DNA of 41,997 bases from Oceanobacillus arenosus (GTDB lineage Bacteria > Bacillota > Bacilli > Bacillales > Amphibacillaceae): contig NZ_PIOC01000006.1 of NCBI RefSeq assembly GCF_003369575.1, positions 1 to 41,997 on the forward strand. Reading direction: 5' to 3'. Under the pieces are notes generated by a model that was given only the letters and a program-made list of their open reading frames with translations, had not been told where the DNA came from and did no database searches. The translations under genes were made by a program, and so were the position numbers. Numbering within the stretch: position 1 is the stretch's first letter; every line of letters starts with the position of its first letter. Shown here one piece after another: positions 25,353 to 33,712 of the stretch.

Positions 25353-25387
25353 TTCTATCTGTTATAGTTAGAATATAACAGATAGAA
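25353..25387. promoter_or_regulatory. Perfect 14-bp inverted-repeat operator of the GntR-yxlEFG-like operon
   Basis: TTCTATCTGTTATA (25353-25366) and its exact reverse complement (25374-25387) flank a 7-nt spacer. The embedded TATA stretches could serve as the minus-strand -10. It is unlike the operator of the neighbouring GntR gene (TGGTTA...TAACCA), so the two regulators should not cross-talk. Confidence 0.8.
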
Positions 25388-25445
25388 ATGAAAAGCAATA
25401 GAAATTTAGAAAATGTTTGTTTGACACTATTTACTTCAAAATAAA

Positions 25446-25477
25446 AAAGTGAAACGCCTTAAAAGGAGTTTCACTTT
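25446..25477 (-). terminator. Terminator of the yfhE-like gene
   Basis: AAAGTGAAAC / GTTTCACTTT stem with inner CCTT / AAGG. Read on the minus strand it ends in a T-run. Confidence 0.75.
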
Positions 25478-25541
25478 AGATTGTTTCTGAATAGCTTTAG
25501 ATTTTTGTAATGGACGACAGTTGCACGTCAGAGAGGGTTGA

Positions 25542-25670
25542 TCAGCTTCGACTGCCTCTTTGTGATAATTGTTCATAGATACGATCCGCACGTTTAAATT
25601 CCTTTTGATAATTGACTTCCTGTGTCTTCGATAAGTATTTTAATCGCTGATTTTCTTTAAACTTGCTCAT
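25542..25670 (-). CDS. yfhE: YfhE-like small protein
   Basis: 42 residues, opening MSKFKENQRLKYLSKTQEVN followed by 'YQKEFKRADRIYEQL'. The 'KYLS.TQEV.Y..EFK.AD' pattern is that of the YfhE family of small Bacillus proteins of unknown function. GAGAGG lies before the ATG and a terminator after it. In B. subtilis yfhE is three genes from recX, and recX is nearby here, which supports the call. Confidence 0.65.
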   Translation of the reverse strand: MSKFKENQRLKYLSKTQEVNYQKEFKRADRIYEQLSQRGSRS

Positions 25671-25737
25671 CAGATCATTCCTCTCATTTTAGAATTAGAA
25701 TCTCCCATTTCATCCATTTTATACTGCAAATAATAAA

Positions 25738-25759
25738 AAAACCTCCAATTGGAGGTTTT
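25738..25759 (-). terminator. Terminator of the GNAT gene
   Basis: Self-complementary AAAACCTCCAATTGGAGGTT(TT) with a T-run on the minus-strand side, 4 nt beyond the GNAT stop. Confidence 0.8.
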
Positions 25760-25762
25760 GAA

Positions 25763-26320
25763 TTAAGATACTTCTTCATCTGTAGTAACTATCTGCTCTG
25801 CAGTAAACTGCTGGTAGCTGACATACTGTTCTTTTGTAATAACGAAAAGGTCATAAATATCACCATTCGTATTAATATCTTGATAAACTTCAGGGTAAAA
25901 CTCATTTCCTAGTGAGACATATGGAAGCTTTAATACTGCTTTAAGTGAGCGAGTATTTGTCTTCCGCACTTTCATGAAAATCCCTTCAATATCATGGGAA
26001 AAAAATAATTCATTGAAAAATTGATCCTTGGCAGGTCGATTATATCCTTTGCCGAAATAAGGCTGGCCAATCCAGGTAGCTAAAAATCCGTGCTTATTCT
26101 GGATATCAAATAAATTAATCGTGCCAATCGGCTGCATATACTCATCTAAAATCGTACGTGAGATCAATTCACCATTTTCTTCTGCTTCAATTGTCTTCTT
26201 TGTGAGGAAATAAAATTCATCACTTGTTTCTGCTTTATGTCTAACATAGGGAAATACATCTGGATGCGTCATCAAGTCAAATAACACTGGCACCTCATGT
26301 AAGTCACGCATTTTCAGCAT
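25763..26320 (-). CDS. GNAT family N-acetyltransferase (RimJ/RimL type)
   Basis: 185 residues. The GNAT fold shows 'RDLHEVPVLFDLMTHPDVFP' at the start, a central 'IGTINLFDI', the acetyl-CoA loop region 'WIGQPYFGKGYNRPAKDQFF' (Q..GKG form) and 'KVRKTNTRSLKAVLKL' after it. The target is not readable. AAGGAGGG precedes the ATG. The 170-nt leader before it is unusually structured (separate entry), suggesting control at the RNA level. Confidence 0.82.
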   Translation of the reverse strand: MLKMRDLHEVPVLFDLMTHPDVFPYVRHKAETSDEFYFLTKKTIEAEENGELISRTILDEYMQPIGTINLFDIQNKHGFLATWIGQPYFGKGYNRPAKDQFFNELFFSHDIEGIFMKVRKTNTRSLKAVLKLPYVSLGNEFYPEVYQDINTNGDIYDLFVITKEQYVSYQQFTAEQIVTTDEEVS

Positions 26321-26490
26321 AAAAAATACCCTCCTTATTTCCAGGCGGGTATTCTAAATTTCCAATTAGGAATTTAGTAAGTGACCCACCCACGAATTTT
26401 TATTTTAGATTGCAACAAAAATTCGGGGTGGGAATCGAACCCACTAGAACCAGTAAATACTGGTGGCGCACCATTTGCCTTCCCTATTTA
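26321..26490 (-). ncRNA. Structured leader with tRNA T-arm-like hairpin before the GNAT gene
   Basis: Read on the minus strand, in order: TGGTG-GCG-CACCA-type hairpin (26461-26473), a 7-bp hairpin ACCAGTATTTACTGGT (26449-26464) that overlaps the first and so excludes it, then GTGGG-TTCGATT-CCCAC (26428-26444), a canonical tRNA T-arm with the TTCGA loop. The 3' side of the T-arm can instead pair with a downstream arm (26385-26401) in a ~16-bp stem, and a last hairpin (CTAAATT..AATTTAG) precedes the ribosome site. There is no matching acceptor or anticodon arm, so it is not a tRNA gene. Alternative folds suggest a cis-regulatory RNA. Family unknown. Confidence 0.4.
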
Positions 26491-26753
26491 ATTCAAATTG
26501 TTCTCAAGTAAGATCCAATTCATCTCTTTCGTATTTTGATAATACTATTCTACAATTTTTATCCGAAAAAGGGAATCATTTTTTTGTAAAATTTTAATGA
26601 AGTTTAGTGACATAAAATGGCGTTCTTTTCAGATAAAATCATAAATTAATTCAGACAAAATAATGTATGTTGAAAGGTTATCCGATGTTAATAAATGTTA
26701 GGATAGAATTTAAGTTATTTTTCATGATATATTATTGGAAAGGGGTGGGATAG

Positions 26754-27563
26754 TTGCAAAAAATCACTCGTATCACGACACAAAAGAAAAGCAAGGAACG
26801 TTACAATATATACTTGGACGATGGTAAAGGTGAAAAATATGGCTTCAGTGTAGATGAAGCAGTTTTAATTGAATTCCATTTACGAAAGAATCTTGAGCTT
26901 GATGATGAAATGATTGCTTTACTAATAAAGAAAGATACATTACATAAATCATATACCCAAGCAATCCATTTTCTAAGCTTCCGAATGCGAACGGAAAAAG
27001 AAATTTACGATTATTTAGTTAAAAAAGAAATCGAAGCCGAGCATATTAAGGAAATAATTAATAAACTGATCAAAGAAAAGCTCATTGATGATCGGCAATT
27101 TGCAGAGATGTTCGTTCGTACACGAATAAATACAGCATCAAAGGGACCGATGCTAATCAAGAAGGAACTTATTGAGAAGGGCGTGTCAGCTAGTATTGCG
27201 AGTGAAGCGGTACAAGCATACCCATATGAGGTTCAATATGAAAAGATTTCGAAATGGGCAGAGAAGAAGCTTAAACTCCAGAAAAAAGACTCCTTTAAGA
27301 AGCAAATCCAGCAGCTGCAAGTCACACTAATACAAAAAGGATTTACACAAGATGTAATCAAAGATGCATTGTCGGAAATTCATGAGGAGAAAGACGAAGA
27401 TGAGGAATGGAATGCAATCGTCTTCCAAGGAGATAAATTAGTAAATAAGCATCAAAGAAAATTCGAAGGCTATGAACTCCGCAACAAAGTAAAGGAAGGA
27501 TTGTATCGAAAGGGCTTTCCAATTGACCTGATTAATCGTTTCCTGGATGATAAGAAAGTATAA
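26754..27563 (+). CDS. recX: Recombination regulator RecX
   Basis: RecX binds RecA filaments and modulates recombination. It has 269 residues, the long Bacillus form. Tandem three-helix modules are visible: 'FLSFRMRTEKEIYDYLVKKE', 'KLIDDRQFAEMFVRTRINTA' and 'GPMLIKKELIEKGVS', with a further pair near the C-terminus ('LYRKGFPIDLINRFLDD'). The TTG start at 26754 follows AAGGGGTGGG. I see no LexA box. The position before yfhH is conserved with B. subtilis (yfhG-yfhH). A family A repeat begins ~30 nt after the stop. Confidence 0.93.
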   Translation: MQKITRITTQKKSKERYNIYLDDGKGEKYGFSVDEAVLIEFHLRKNLELDDEMIALLIKKDTLHKSYTQAIHFLSFRMRTEKEIYDYLVKKEIEAEHIKEIINKLIKEKLIDDRQFAEMFVRTRINTASKGPMLIKKELIEKGVSASIASEAVQAYPYEVQYEKISKWAEKKLKLQKKDSFKKQIQQLQVTLIQKGFTQDVIKDALSEIHEEKDEDEEWNAIVFQGDKLVNKHQRKFEGYELRNKVKEGLYRKGFPIDLINRFLDDKKV

Positions 27564-27593
27564 AAAATTCTCTATATTAATCTTTTGCTAGAG

Positions 27594-27750
27594 TTGGCCA
27601 CGTCTAGCTCCAGCGCCCAGCGACTAGCGAGACTTCCCTCACCTCCGTACGATAAGTCAACATCGATTCGCTAAAGCTCATCGTGTTTCCTTTATCTCCT
27701 GCGGTTCAGTCCAGTCCGTACGTCGCTAAACGGGCGCTTGCACTTTTGTT
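27594..27750. repeat. Family A intergenic repeat, copy 3
   Basis: Same frame 'ggccacgtctagctccagcg...gagacttccctcacctccgta...cgtcgctaaacgggcgcttg'. Here the outer arms are AGCGCCC / GGGCGCT and the inner arms GCGAC / GTCGC, whereas copies 1 and 2 use AGCTGT / ACAGCT at the inner position. Both arms have changed together. Confidence 0.75.
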
Positions 27751-27816
27751 GGATGAAAGTATGGAAGAGTCGATTAATAATTGATAAGATAGTAAGGTAG
27801 ACAAGGGGGAAGGCAA

Positions 27817-28149
27817 ATGAATTATCGATATAGTGATTATTCTGTCGAACAGTTATACCGGGAGATTGGGGTATTGAAAGAGAAGGCACAAAAAGCGGAG
27901 CAGTTAGGGAATGTTTCCGAAGTTCAAATTAACGAACGAAAGATGCAAGTTGCAATGGCATATACGATGAATCCAGAAGCGTTTAAAGCAGATGAAGTAT
28001 ATGAATTAAAGATGGAAATAGGGTATACGTTTAAGATTAATTATATTAATGGTGTGTTTGCATGGGGACAGCGGATAAATTTACTTGGAGAAGTGTACGA
28101 AAATGTTGAAGCACTGCCAATATCCTTACTTGGTAAGAGAATTAGTTAA
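27817..28149 (+). CDS. yfhH: YfhH family protein (DUF1811)
   Basis: 110 residues, unknown function. The family's helical start 'YSVEQLYREIGVLKEKAQKA' and the strand-rich end 'FKINYINGVFAWGQRINLLG' are both present. Length and position after recX match B. subtilis yfhH. AGGGGGAAGG precedes the ATG. Ends at a strong terminator. Confidence 0.88.
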   Translation: MNYRYSDYSVEQLYREIGVLKEKAQKAEQLGNVSEVQINERKMQVAMAYTMNPEAFKADEVYELKMEIGYTFKINYINGVFAWGQRINLLGEVYENVEALPISLLGKRIS

Positions 28150-28150
28150 C

Positions 28151-28187
28151 AAAAAACCGGCTGATCTGTAAGGTCAGCCGGTTTTTT
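28151..28187. terminator. Bidirectional terminator between yfhH and yfhP
   Basis: Perfect 14-bp stem AAAAAACCGGCTGA / TCAGCCGGTTTTTT, 9-nt loop, A- and T-runs on both sides. It serves the convergent genes on either side. Confidence 0.88.
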
Positions 28188-29172
28188 ATATCGGGCTATC
28201 TTCAACGAATAGTTTACGCTGTAACTTAAGCTCAGAGAAGATCCAGCCTGTATAGGAGCTCATAATATTCATGTTATCATCTATTTTAACGACCGCAACA
28301 AATGGATAGTACTCTTTCGAGCGATAACGTAAATCGATGAATCGAACTTCTGTGAAGTGATCATATTCATTGATTTCCCAACGATAAACTGGTGAGAAAT
28401 TTAGAAATGATGAAACATTTTTGTCTTCCTTCGCGAGATCCATAATTGGTAGGTCTGGCAATGGAACCTTTGAATACTCATCGATAATCTCGATATGACC
28501 ATTAATTGCTGTACCTACATAAAAACGATCTTCTGTTGTAATTGCGACACGCCAATAGTTTTGTTTTAATGTTGGGGATGTTGCAATTTCTACAGTATTT
28601 GGGAAATATTCATTGATTTTCTTAACGATTTCTCTTTTATCCATATAACGCTTGATGTAATATAGTACAATGACGGTATAAATGGTTAGCCAAGTATAGC
28701 CAGGATTAGCACCTAATACCCAAGCAAAGATTCCAACAACATTCATTAAGAAAATGTATGGATCAAACGTGTTGATAAAGCCATAGGCAATCCATTTGTC
28801 TGTAAATGGACGAAATGCTTGTGTCCCATATGCATTAAATAAATCCACAAAGACATGAATAATGACCGCTAAGGCAGTCCAAAGCCATAGGTGTAGGAAG
28901 CTTGTTTCAGGCACGAACAGGTGAGTAATTCCAGATATTAACAGTCCCCACAAAACAATTGCAGGAATGGAATGCGATAATCCACGATGATGCCTTATAT
29001 AGGTAGCATTGTTTTTTAATTTAAAAATGGTATCAAAGTCTGGGGCATGTGAGCCAATGATTGTTCCAACTAATACCGCATGAAACAACGTAGGGTCACT
29101 TTGAACAACTGGATCTATCGTCGCAAGTCCCCCTAGCGCAATACCCATTACAATATGTGTTCCGGTATCCAT
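28186..29172 (-). CDS. yfhP: YfhP, membrane-bound metal-dependent hydrolase (YdjM family)
   Basis: 328 residues. The N-terminal half is a multi-helix membrane domain with the YdjM-type histidine/aspartate motifs ('MDTGTHIVMGIALGG', 'GSHAPDFDTIFKL', 'RHHRGLSHSIPAIVLWG', 'HVFVDLFNAYGTQAF'). The C-terminal half is soluble and strand-rich. AAGGAGG precedes the ATG. B. subtilis YfhP has been described as a possible negative regulator of the neighbouring mutY-sspE region; here it is divergent from mutY with a 189-bp shared upstream region, which would suit that. The biochemical role is unproven. Confidence 0.88.
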   Translation of the reverse strand: MDTGTHIVMGIALGGLATIDPVVQSDPTLFHAVLVGTIIGSHAPDFDTIFKLKNNATYIRHHRGLSHSIPAIVLWGLLISGITHLFVPETSFLHLWLWTALAVIIHVFVDLFNAYGTQAFRPFTDKWIAYGFINTFDPYIFLMNVVGIFAWVLGANPGYTWLTIYTVIVLYYIKRYMDKREIVKKINEYFPNTVEIATSPTLKQNYWRVAITTEDRFYVGTAINGHIEIIDEYSKVPLPDLPIMDLAKEDKNVSSFLNFSPVYRWEINEYDHFTEVRFIDLRYRSKEYYPFVAVVKIDDNMNIMSSYTGWIFSELKLQRKLFVEDSPI

Positions 29173-29361
29173 TCACAGGATCCTCCTTGATAATGTCCTT
29201 TCCAAGAAATAACGGAGAAGGACAAGAATAATTATCAGAAATAGTGTACTATGGAAAGTTATATTGTTATTATTATCTACAATTTCATGAAAGAATATTA
29301 ACCAGCAGCATAATTGCCAGAATATAGATTTACTTTATTGTATCACAAAGGGTGTGTAAAC

Positions 29362-30438
29362 ATGAATGAAGAAGTTCTAAATAAATTTAATATACAACAA
29401 TTCCAGCAAGATTTACTATCTTGGTATTATCAGCATAAACGTGACTTGCCTTGGCGACAAGACCAAGATCCTTATAAAATCTGGGTATCGGAAATAATGC
29501 TCCAACAAACGAAAGTCGACACCGTTATCCCATACTTTTATCGGTTTATTGATAAATTCCCAACGGTTTACGAATTAGCAGCAGCCGATGAACAAGATGT
29601 GCTGAAGGCGTGGGAAGGACTAGGATACTATTCCCGTGCTAAGAATTTACAAACAGCTGTAAGAGAAGTTGTCGCATCCTATGGTGGAGTAGTACCTGAA
29701 AATCCTGATGAATTAGGATCATTAAAAGGGATTGGACCATATACAAAAGGAGCAATTCTTTCTATCGCGTATAACCAGCCGGAACCCGCAGTAGATGGAA
29801 ATGTCATGCGTGTGATTTCGCGTATTCTTAAAATTGAAGAAGATATTGCGAAGGTTAAAACGAGAAATCTAATCGAAGCCAATGTTCGCGAAATTATTTC
29901 AAAGGACGATCCAGCTTCATTTAATCAGGCAATTATGGATCTTGGATCGTCTATTTGTACCCCGAAAGCTCCAGCATGCATGTTCTGTCCGATTCAGGAG
30001 CATTGTAAAGGCTTTGAAGACGGCGTGCAGGAGGAATTACCAATCAAAACAAAGGCGAAGAAACAAAAAAAGATTCCATATGTAGTGCTATTAATCAGAA
30101 ATGAAAAAAACGAATATGTGATTGAGCAACGACAGGATAAGGGGTTATTAGCGGATCTCTGGCAATTTCCGATGGTGCCAATCAATGAAATTGGCAGGAA
30201 ACATATAGAAAATTGGGTGTTCAGTGAATATGGTATAAAAGTAAAATTAAAGGAACATAAAGGAAATCTGAAGCATGTATTTTCCCATATTATTTGGGAA
30301 TTGGAAATATATGAAGCAGAAACAAAAAGTATTGCCACAGATGATCCAAGATTACGTTTTGTAAATCTTGAGGAAATCGGCAACTATCCATTTCCTGTTT
30401 CCCATCAGAAAATGATGCAATATTTGTCTGAACAGTGA
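29362..30438 (+). CDS. mutY: A/G-specific adenine DNA glycosylase MutY
   Basis: Base-excision repair enzyme removing adenine opposite 8-oxoguanine. 358 residues from the ATG at 29362 (AAAGGGTG before it; the in-frame ATG at 29314 lacks one). Catalytic Glu44 ('WVSEIMLQQT'), helix-hairpin-helix 'LKGIGPYTKGA', catalytic Asp145 ('AVDGNVMRV') and the 4Fe-4S cysteines Cys199, Cys206, Cys209, Cys215 (C-X6-C-X2-C-X5-C) are all present. The C-terminal ~120 residues form the NUDIX-like domain that reads 8-oxoG. Order yfhP-mutY-sspE is conserved. Confidence 0.96.
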   Translation: MNEEVLNKFNIQQFQQDLLSWYYQHKRDLPWRQDQDPYKIWVSEIMLQQTKVDTVIPYFYRFIDKFPTVYELAAADEQDVLKAWEGLGYYSRAKNLQTAVREVVASYGGVVPENPDELGSLKGIGPYTKGAILSIAYNQPEPAVDGNVMRVISRILKIEEDIAKVKTRNLIEANVREIISKDDPASFNQAIMDLGSSICTPKAPACMFCPIQEHCKGFEDGVQEELPIKTKAKKQKKIPYVVLLIRNEKNEYVIEQRQDKGLLADLWQFPMVPINEIGRKHIENWVFSEYGIKVKLKEHKGNLKHVFSHIIWELEIYEAETKSIATDDPRLRFVNLEEIGNYPFPVSHQKMMQYLSEQ

Positions 30439-30442
30439 TTTT

Positions 30443-30478
30443 AAACAAGGTTCTCAACGATTTCGGGACCTTGTTTTT
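30443..30478 (+). terminator. Terminator of mutY
   Basis: AAACAAGGTTCTC pairs with GGGACCTTGTTT (G-T pairs included), followed by TTTT. Confidence 0.75.
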
Positions 30479-30663
30479 CATTTATCCCGAATTAACTGGC
30501 TGTAAGACCCTTAACGAAAAGAATTCGAGAAAAATCAAGAATTGTAAGTGGGGGATGATATTACCCCGCTTAATGAAGTTTCACTTTATTAAATAATCTT
30601 TATAAAAATAAAGGCATAACAATTTGATAACTGGACAAATTAATTATTGCGGAGGTGATATCG

Positions 30664-30828
30664 ATGGCTAAAAAAGCTAACAAAACAGCTGCAGGTACTA
30701 GCGTACAGCATGTGAAGCAACAAAACCAACAAGCAGCTCAAGGACAATATGGTACTGAGTTTGCTTCTGAGACAGATGCTCAGGAAGTAAGAAAACAGAA
30801 TCAGAAATCTCAATCAAACAAAAAGTAA
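30664..30828 (+). CDS. sspE: Gamma-type small acid-soluble spore protein
   Basis: 54 residues, rich in Gln, Lys and Asn: MAKKANKTAAGTSVQHVKQQ and on to 'QYGTEFASETDAQEVRKQNQ'. Gamma-SASPs are amino-acid stores in the spore core, cut by protease GPR on germination at T/S-E-F-A-S-E motifs; one such site (EFASET) is visible. B. subtilis SspE is longer and has repeated sites, so this is a short single-repeat form. GGAGGTGAT precedes the ATG. Expression should be sigma-G dependent; a CATAACA about 40 nt upstream could be a weak -10. Confidence 0.88.
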   Translation: MAKKANKTAAGTSVQHVKQQNQQAAQGQYGTEFASETDAQEVRKQNQKSQSNKK

Positions 30829-30850
30829 ATACCTAGGTCGATATAATGAA

Positions 30851-30894
30851 AAAGAAGAGAGCTTCCCTAATGATAGGGAAGCTCTCTTCTTTTT
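30851..30894 (+). terminator. Terminator of sspE
   Basis: Perfect 19-bp stem AAAGAAGAGAGCTTCCCTA around an ATGA loop, then T-rich sequence. Confidence 0.9.
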
Positions 30895-31028
30895 AAATGT
30901 ATAGCCTTTCTTTAAGATTAAATATTCCCTATATACTGAAAAGTAGTTTCCCTTTATATTTCCTATCATTGCCTATATAATAAATGCAAGATTAGTATTG
31001 GGATTAATGATATAGAAAGGAAGATTGG

Positions 31029-31556
31029 ATGGTTGCTCCGAAAGCTGGTTCTAATATGCAAATACAAAGCTATAAGCATAATGGGCAACTTCATCGGATA
31101 TGGGAAAATACAATAGTATTGAAAGGGACTGAGACGGTTATTATTGGCGCCAATGATAAAACACCAGTAATCGAGAGTGATGGACGAACTTGGATAACGA
31201 GGGAACCAGCCATCTGCTATTTCCATTCTAAATATTGGTTTAATATTATCGCGATGATTCGTGAGGATGGCATACATTATTACTGCAATATTAGTTCTCC
31301 CTTTGTGTATGATGAAGAAGCACTTAAATATATTGACTATGATTTAGATCTCAAGGTTTTTCCAGATATGACCTTTAAAATTTTGGATGAAGATGAGTAC
31401 GATGAACATAAAAGACAAATGAACTACCCCTTAGTATTGGACAGGATTTTGCATCATAATATGGAACAATTAATTAAAGTTGTTCGTATGAGGAGAGGCC
31501 CGTTCGCACCAGATTTTGTTGATAGCTGGTATGAACGATTTTTGACCTATCGTTAG
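31029..31556 (+). CDS. ygaC: YgaC, DUF402 nucleoside tri-/diphosphatase family
   Basis: 175 residues. DUF402 proteins of this subgroup (Staphylococcus Ntdp) hydrolyse nucleoside tri- and diphosphates with a divalent metal. Typical stretches: '[20 protein letters not shown]', '[18 protein letters not shown]', 'YYCNISSPF' and the acidic '[13 protein letters not shown]'. AAAGGAAG precedes the ATG. Order sspE-ygaC-ygaD is as in B. subtilis. The activity here is inferred from the family. Confidence 0.9.
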   Translation: MVAPKAGSNMQIQSYKHNGQLHRIWENTIVLKGTETVIIGANDKTPVIESDGRTWITREPAICYFHSKYWFNIIAMIREDGIHYYCNISSPFVYDEEALKYIDYDLDLKVFPDMTFKILDEDEYDEHKRQMNYPLVLDRILHHNMEQLIKVVRMRRGPFAPDFVDSWYERFLTYR

Positions 31557-31596
31557 ACATAGCAATCTAAAGTAATGTAAAAGAGGAAGGTTATTT

Positions 31597-33351
31597 TTGA
31601 GTAGTGTAAAGCAATATATGAAGTTCGTGAAACCATATAAGTGGCGAATTTTCTGGACGATTATCGTAGGAATTATCAAGTTTGGAATCCCATTGTTAAT
31701 GCCATTAATTTTAAAATATGTGATCGATAATATTATTTCTGTTGACACGATGACACAGCCAGAAAAAGTGAATCAGTTGTTTTGGATAATGGGACTTTCC
31801 TTTATTATCTTTCTCGTTTTACGCCCACCGATTGAATATATTCGCCAATATTTAGCACAGTGGGTGGGAAATAAAATTCTTTACGATATTCGGGACAAGT
31901 TGTTCGACCATATACAAAAGCTTAGTCTCAAGTTCTATTCTTCGACAAAAACCGGCGAAATAATTTCCCGGGTAATAAATGATGTCGAACAAACGAAGAA
32001 TTTCGTAATAACTGGTTTAATGAATATATGGCTTGATTTAGTAACAATCCTAATCGCAATTGGAATTATGCTGACGATGGATGTTGGCTTGACAGTTGTT
32101 TCGGTCATTTTATTCCCATTGTTTGGCTTTTCGATTAAGTACTTTTTTAGTCGATTACGTCGACTGACAAAGGAAAGGTCTCAAGCATTGGCCGAGGTTC
32201 AAGGACATTTACATGAGCGGGTGCAAGGAATTCCTGTTACAAGAAGCTTTGCATTAGAAGAATATGAACAAGGCCAATTCAGAATTAGGAATGATAAATT
32301 TTTGCAGAAATCCGTCCAGCATACAGACTGGAATGCAAAGACATTTGCGGTGACGAATACGATAACAGAACTTGCACCACTCCTAGTCATTGCTTTTGCT
32401 GGCTATCAAGTAATCAATCTAAATGTAAGTATTGGTACAATGGTTGCTTTTGTTGGTTATATGGAAAGGGTGTATAGTCCACTAAGAAGATTAATCAACT
32501 CTTCAACAACACTTGTCCAATCGATTGCATCGATTGATCGTGTGATGGAATTCATGAATGAGAAGTACGATATTGTTGATAAAGAAAATGCCAAAGAGCT
32601 TGGACGAGTGGAAGGTGCTGTAGAAATTAAAAACGTATCCTTCAAATATACGGAGGATGAGGCGCTTATCCTGAAAGATGTTTCCCTCGATGTAAAAAAA
32701 GGAGAAACAATTGCCTTTGTTGGTATGAGTGGTGGCGGAAAATCAACGCTAATCAGCCTAATTCCACGATTCTATGATGTAACAAGTGGATCGATTAAAA
32801 TTGATGGTATGGATATCCGCGATGTAAAGGCACGTTCATTAAGAAATAATATTGGCATGGTGCTGCAGGACAATATTTTATTCAGTGAGTCAATTGCTGT
32901 TAATATTCGAATGGGTAACCCAGAAGCAACAGATGAGGAAGTCATGGCAGCGGCAAGAGCAGCAAATGCGCATGATTTTATTGATAAATTGCCATATGGA
33001 TATGACACATTAGTTGGGGAACGTGGTGTGAAGCTGTCTGGTGGGCAAAAGCAGCGGATTGCAATTGCGCGTGTTTTCTTGAAAAACCCGCCAGTCATGA
33101 TTTTTGATGAGGCAACCTCTGCACTTGATTTAGAAAGTGAGCATAGTATCCAGCAAACATTAGAAAAGCTTGCATCTGATCGGACTACTTTCATTGTGGC
33201 ACATCGCTTAGCAACAATTACCCATGCGGATCGAATCGTAGTTATTGAAAACGGGGAAATAACGGAGTTGGGGTCACATGAGGAATTAATGAAGAAACAG
33301 GGTAGCTATTATGATTTGTATCAGGTTCAGAACTTGGATAATGGGAAATAA
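31597..33351 (+). CDS. ygaD: YgaD, ABC half-transporter (multidrug/lipid export type)
   Basis: 584 residues: an N-terminal ABC membrane domain with six helices (about 1-310) fused to an ATPase domain. Walker A is GMSGGGKST, the signature is '[15 protein letters not shown]', Walker B is '[12 protein letters not shown]' and the H-loop is '[10 protein letters not shown]'. It should act as a dimer exporting hydrophobic compounds; the substrate is unknown. The TTG start at 31597 follows AGAGGAAGG. It lies 40 nt after ygaC, probably cotranscribed. A degenerate family B repeat follows. Confidence 0.92.
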   Translation: MSSVKQYMKFVKPYKWRIFWTIIVGIIKFGIPLLMPLILKYVIDNIISVDTMTQPEKVNQLFWIMGLSFIIFLVLRPPIEYIRQYLAQWVGNKILYDIRDKLFDHIQKLSLKFYSSTKTGEIISRVINDVEQTKNFVITGLMNIWLDLVTILIAIGIMLTMDVGLTVVSVILFPLFGFSIKYFFSRLRRLTKERSQALAEVQGHLHERVQGIPVTRSFALEEYEQGQFRIRNDKFLQKSVQHTDWNAKTFAVTNTITELAPLLVIAFAGYQVINLNVSIGTMVAFVGYMERVYSPLRRLINSSTTLVQSIASIDRVMEFMNEKYDIVDKENAKELGRVEGAVEIKNVSFKYTEDEALILKDVSLDVKKGETIAFVGMSGGGKSTLISLIPRFYDVTSGSIKIDGMDIRDVKARSLRNNIGMVLQDNILFSESIAVNIRMGNPEATDEEVMAAARAANAHDFIDKLPYGYDTLVGERGVKLSGGQKQRIAIARVFLKNPPVMIFDEATSALDLESEHSIQQTLEKLASDRTTFIVAHRLATITHADRIVVIENGEITELGSHEELMKKQGSYYDLYQVQNLDNGK

Positions 33352-33380
33352 ACTTATATAGTTTGTTGTTATTTAGATAA

Positions 33381-33620
33381 ACTGTGCACTTGTTTAGTGC
33401 TTAGGGTTCTCAGGCTAGTCGCTCCAGAAATACCCTTCGCGCACCTTAGGGGAGATGGTGTCTTCGGGTATTTCTTCCACTGGGGTTGGAGGAGTCATAT
33501 ATAAGAGAGTGACTTACCACTAACAAACAATATTGATTGAAGTGAAAAAATCAAACTCACGTGTGAACAGTAACTACTGTCTAGATTTGATTTTTAAATT
33601 ACCACTAATCCGCACTTTAC
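33381..33620. repeat. Family B repeat, degenerate copy
   Basis: Shares 'gtgcttagggttctcaggct' and 'agtcgctccagaaatac' with the copy at 35171, and a right end 'aatccgcactttacatcaat'. The left terminal repeat is eroded. It fills most of 33352-33666, which holds no gene. Confidence 0.6.
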
Positions 33621-33666
33621 ATCAATTATGAAATGTCATTAGTCACCTCAAAGAGATAGTTGATAA

Positions 33667-33704
33667 AAAAAGGTCCTTCACATTATTGTGAAGGACCTTT
33701 TTAA
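33667..33704. terminator. Bidirectional terminator between ygaD and gsaB
   Basis: Perfect 16-bp stem AAAAAGGTCCTTCACA / TGTGAAGGACCTTTTT with a TTAT loop. Confidence 0.88.
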
Positions 33705-33712
33705 AATGTAAC

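Noticed and set aside
26385..26490. A tRNA gene on the minus strand, because of the perfect T-arm
   Set aside because: No complementary acceptor stem, D-arm or anticodon arm can be found in the expected spacing; only the 3' half looks tRNA-like.
31470..31748. Minus-strand open frame of 92 codons across the ygaC-ygaD junction
   Set aside because: It overlaps two well-supported genes, has no ribosome site and no recognisable protein.
32772..33194. Minus-strand open frame of 140 codons
   Set aside because: It is a shadow of the ygaD ATPase domain.
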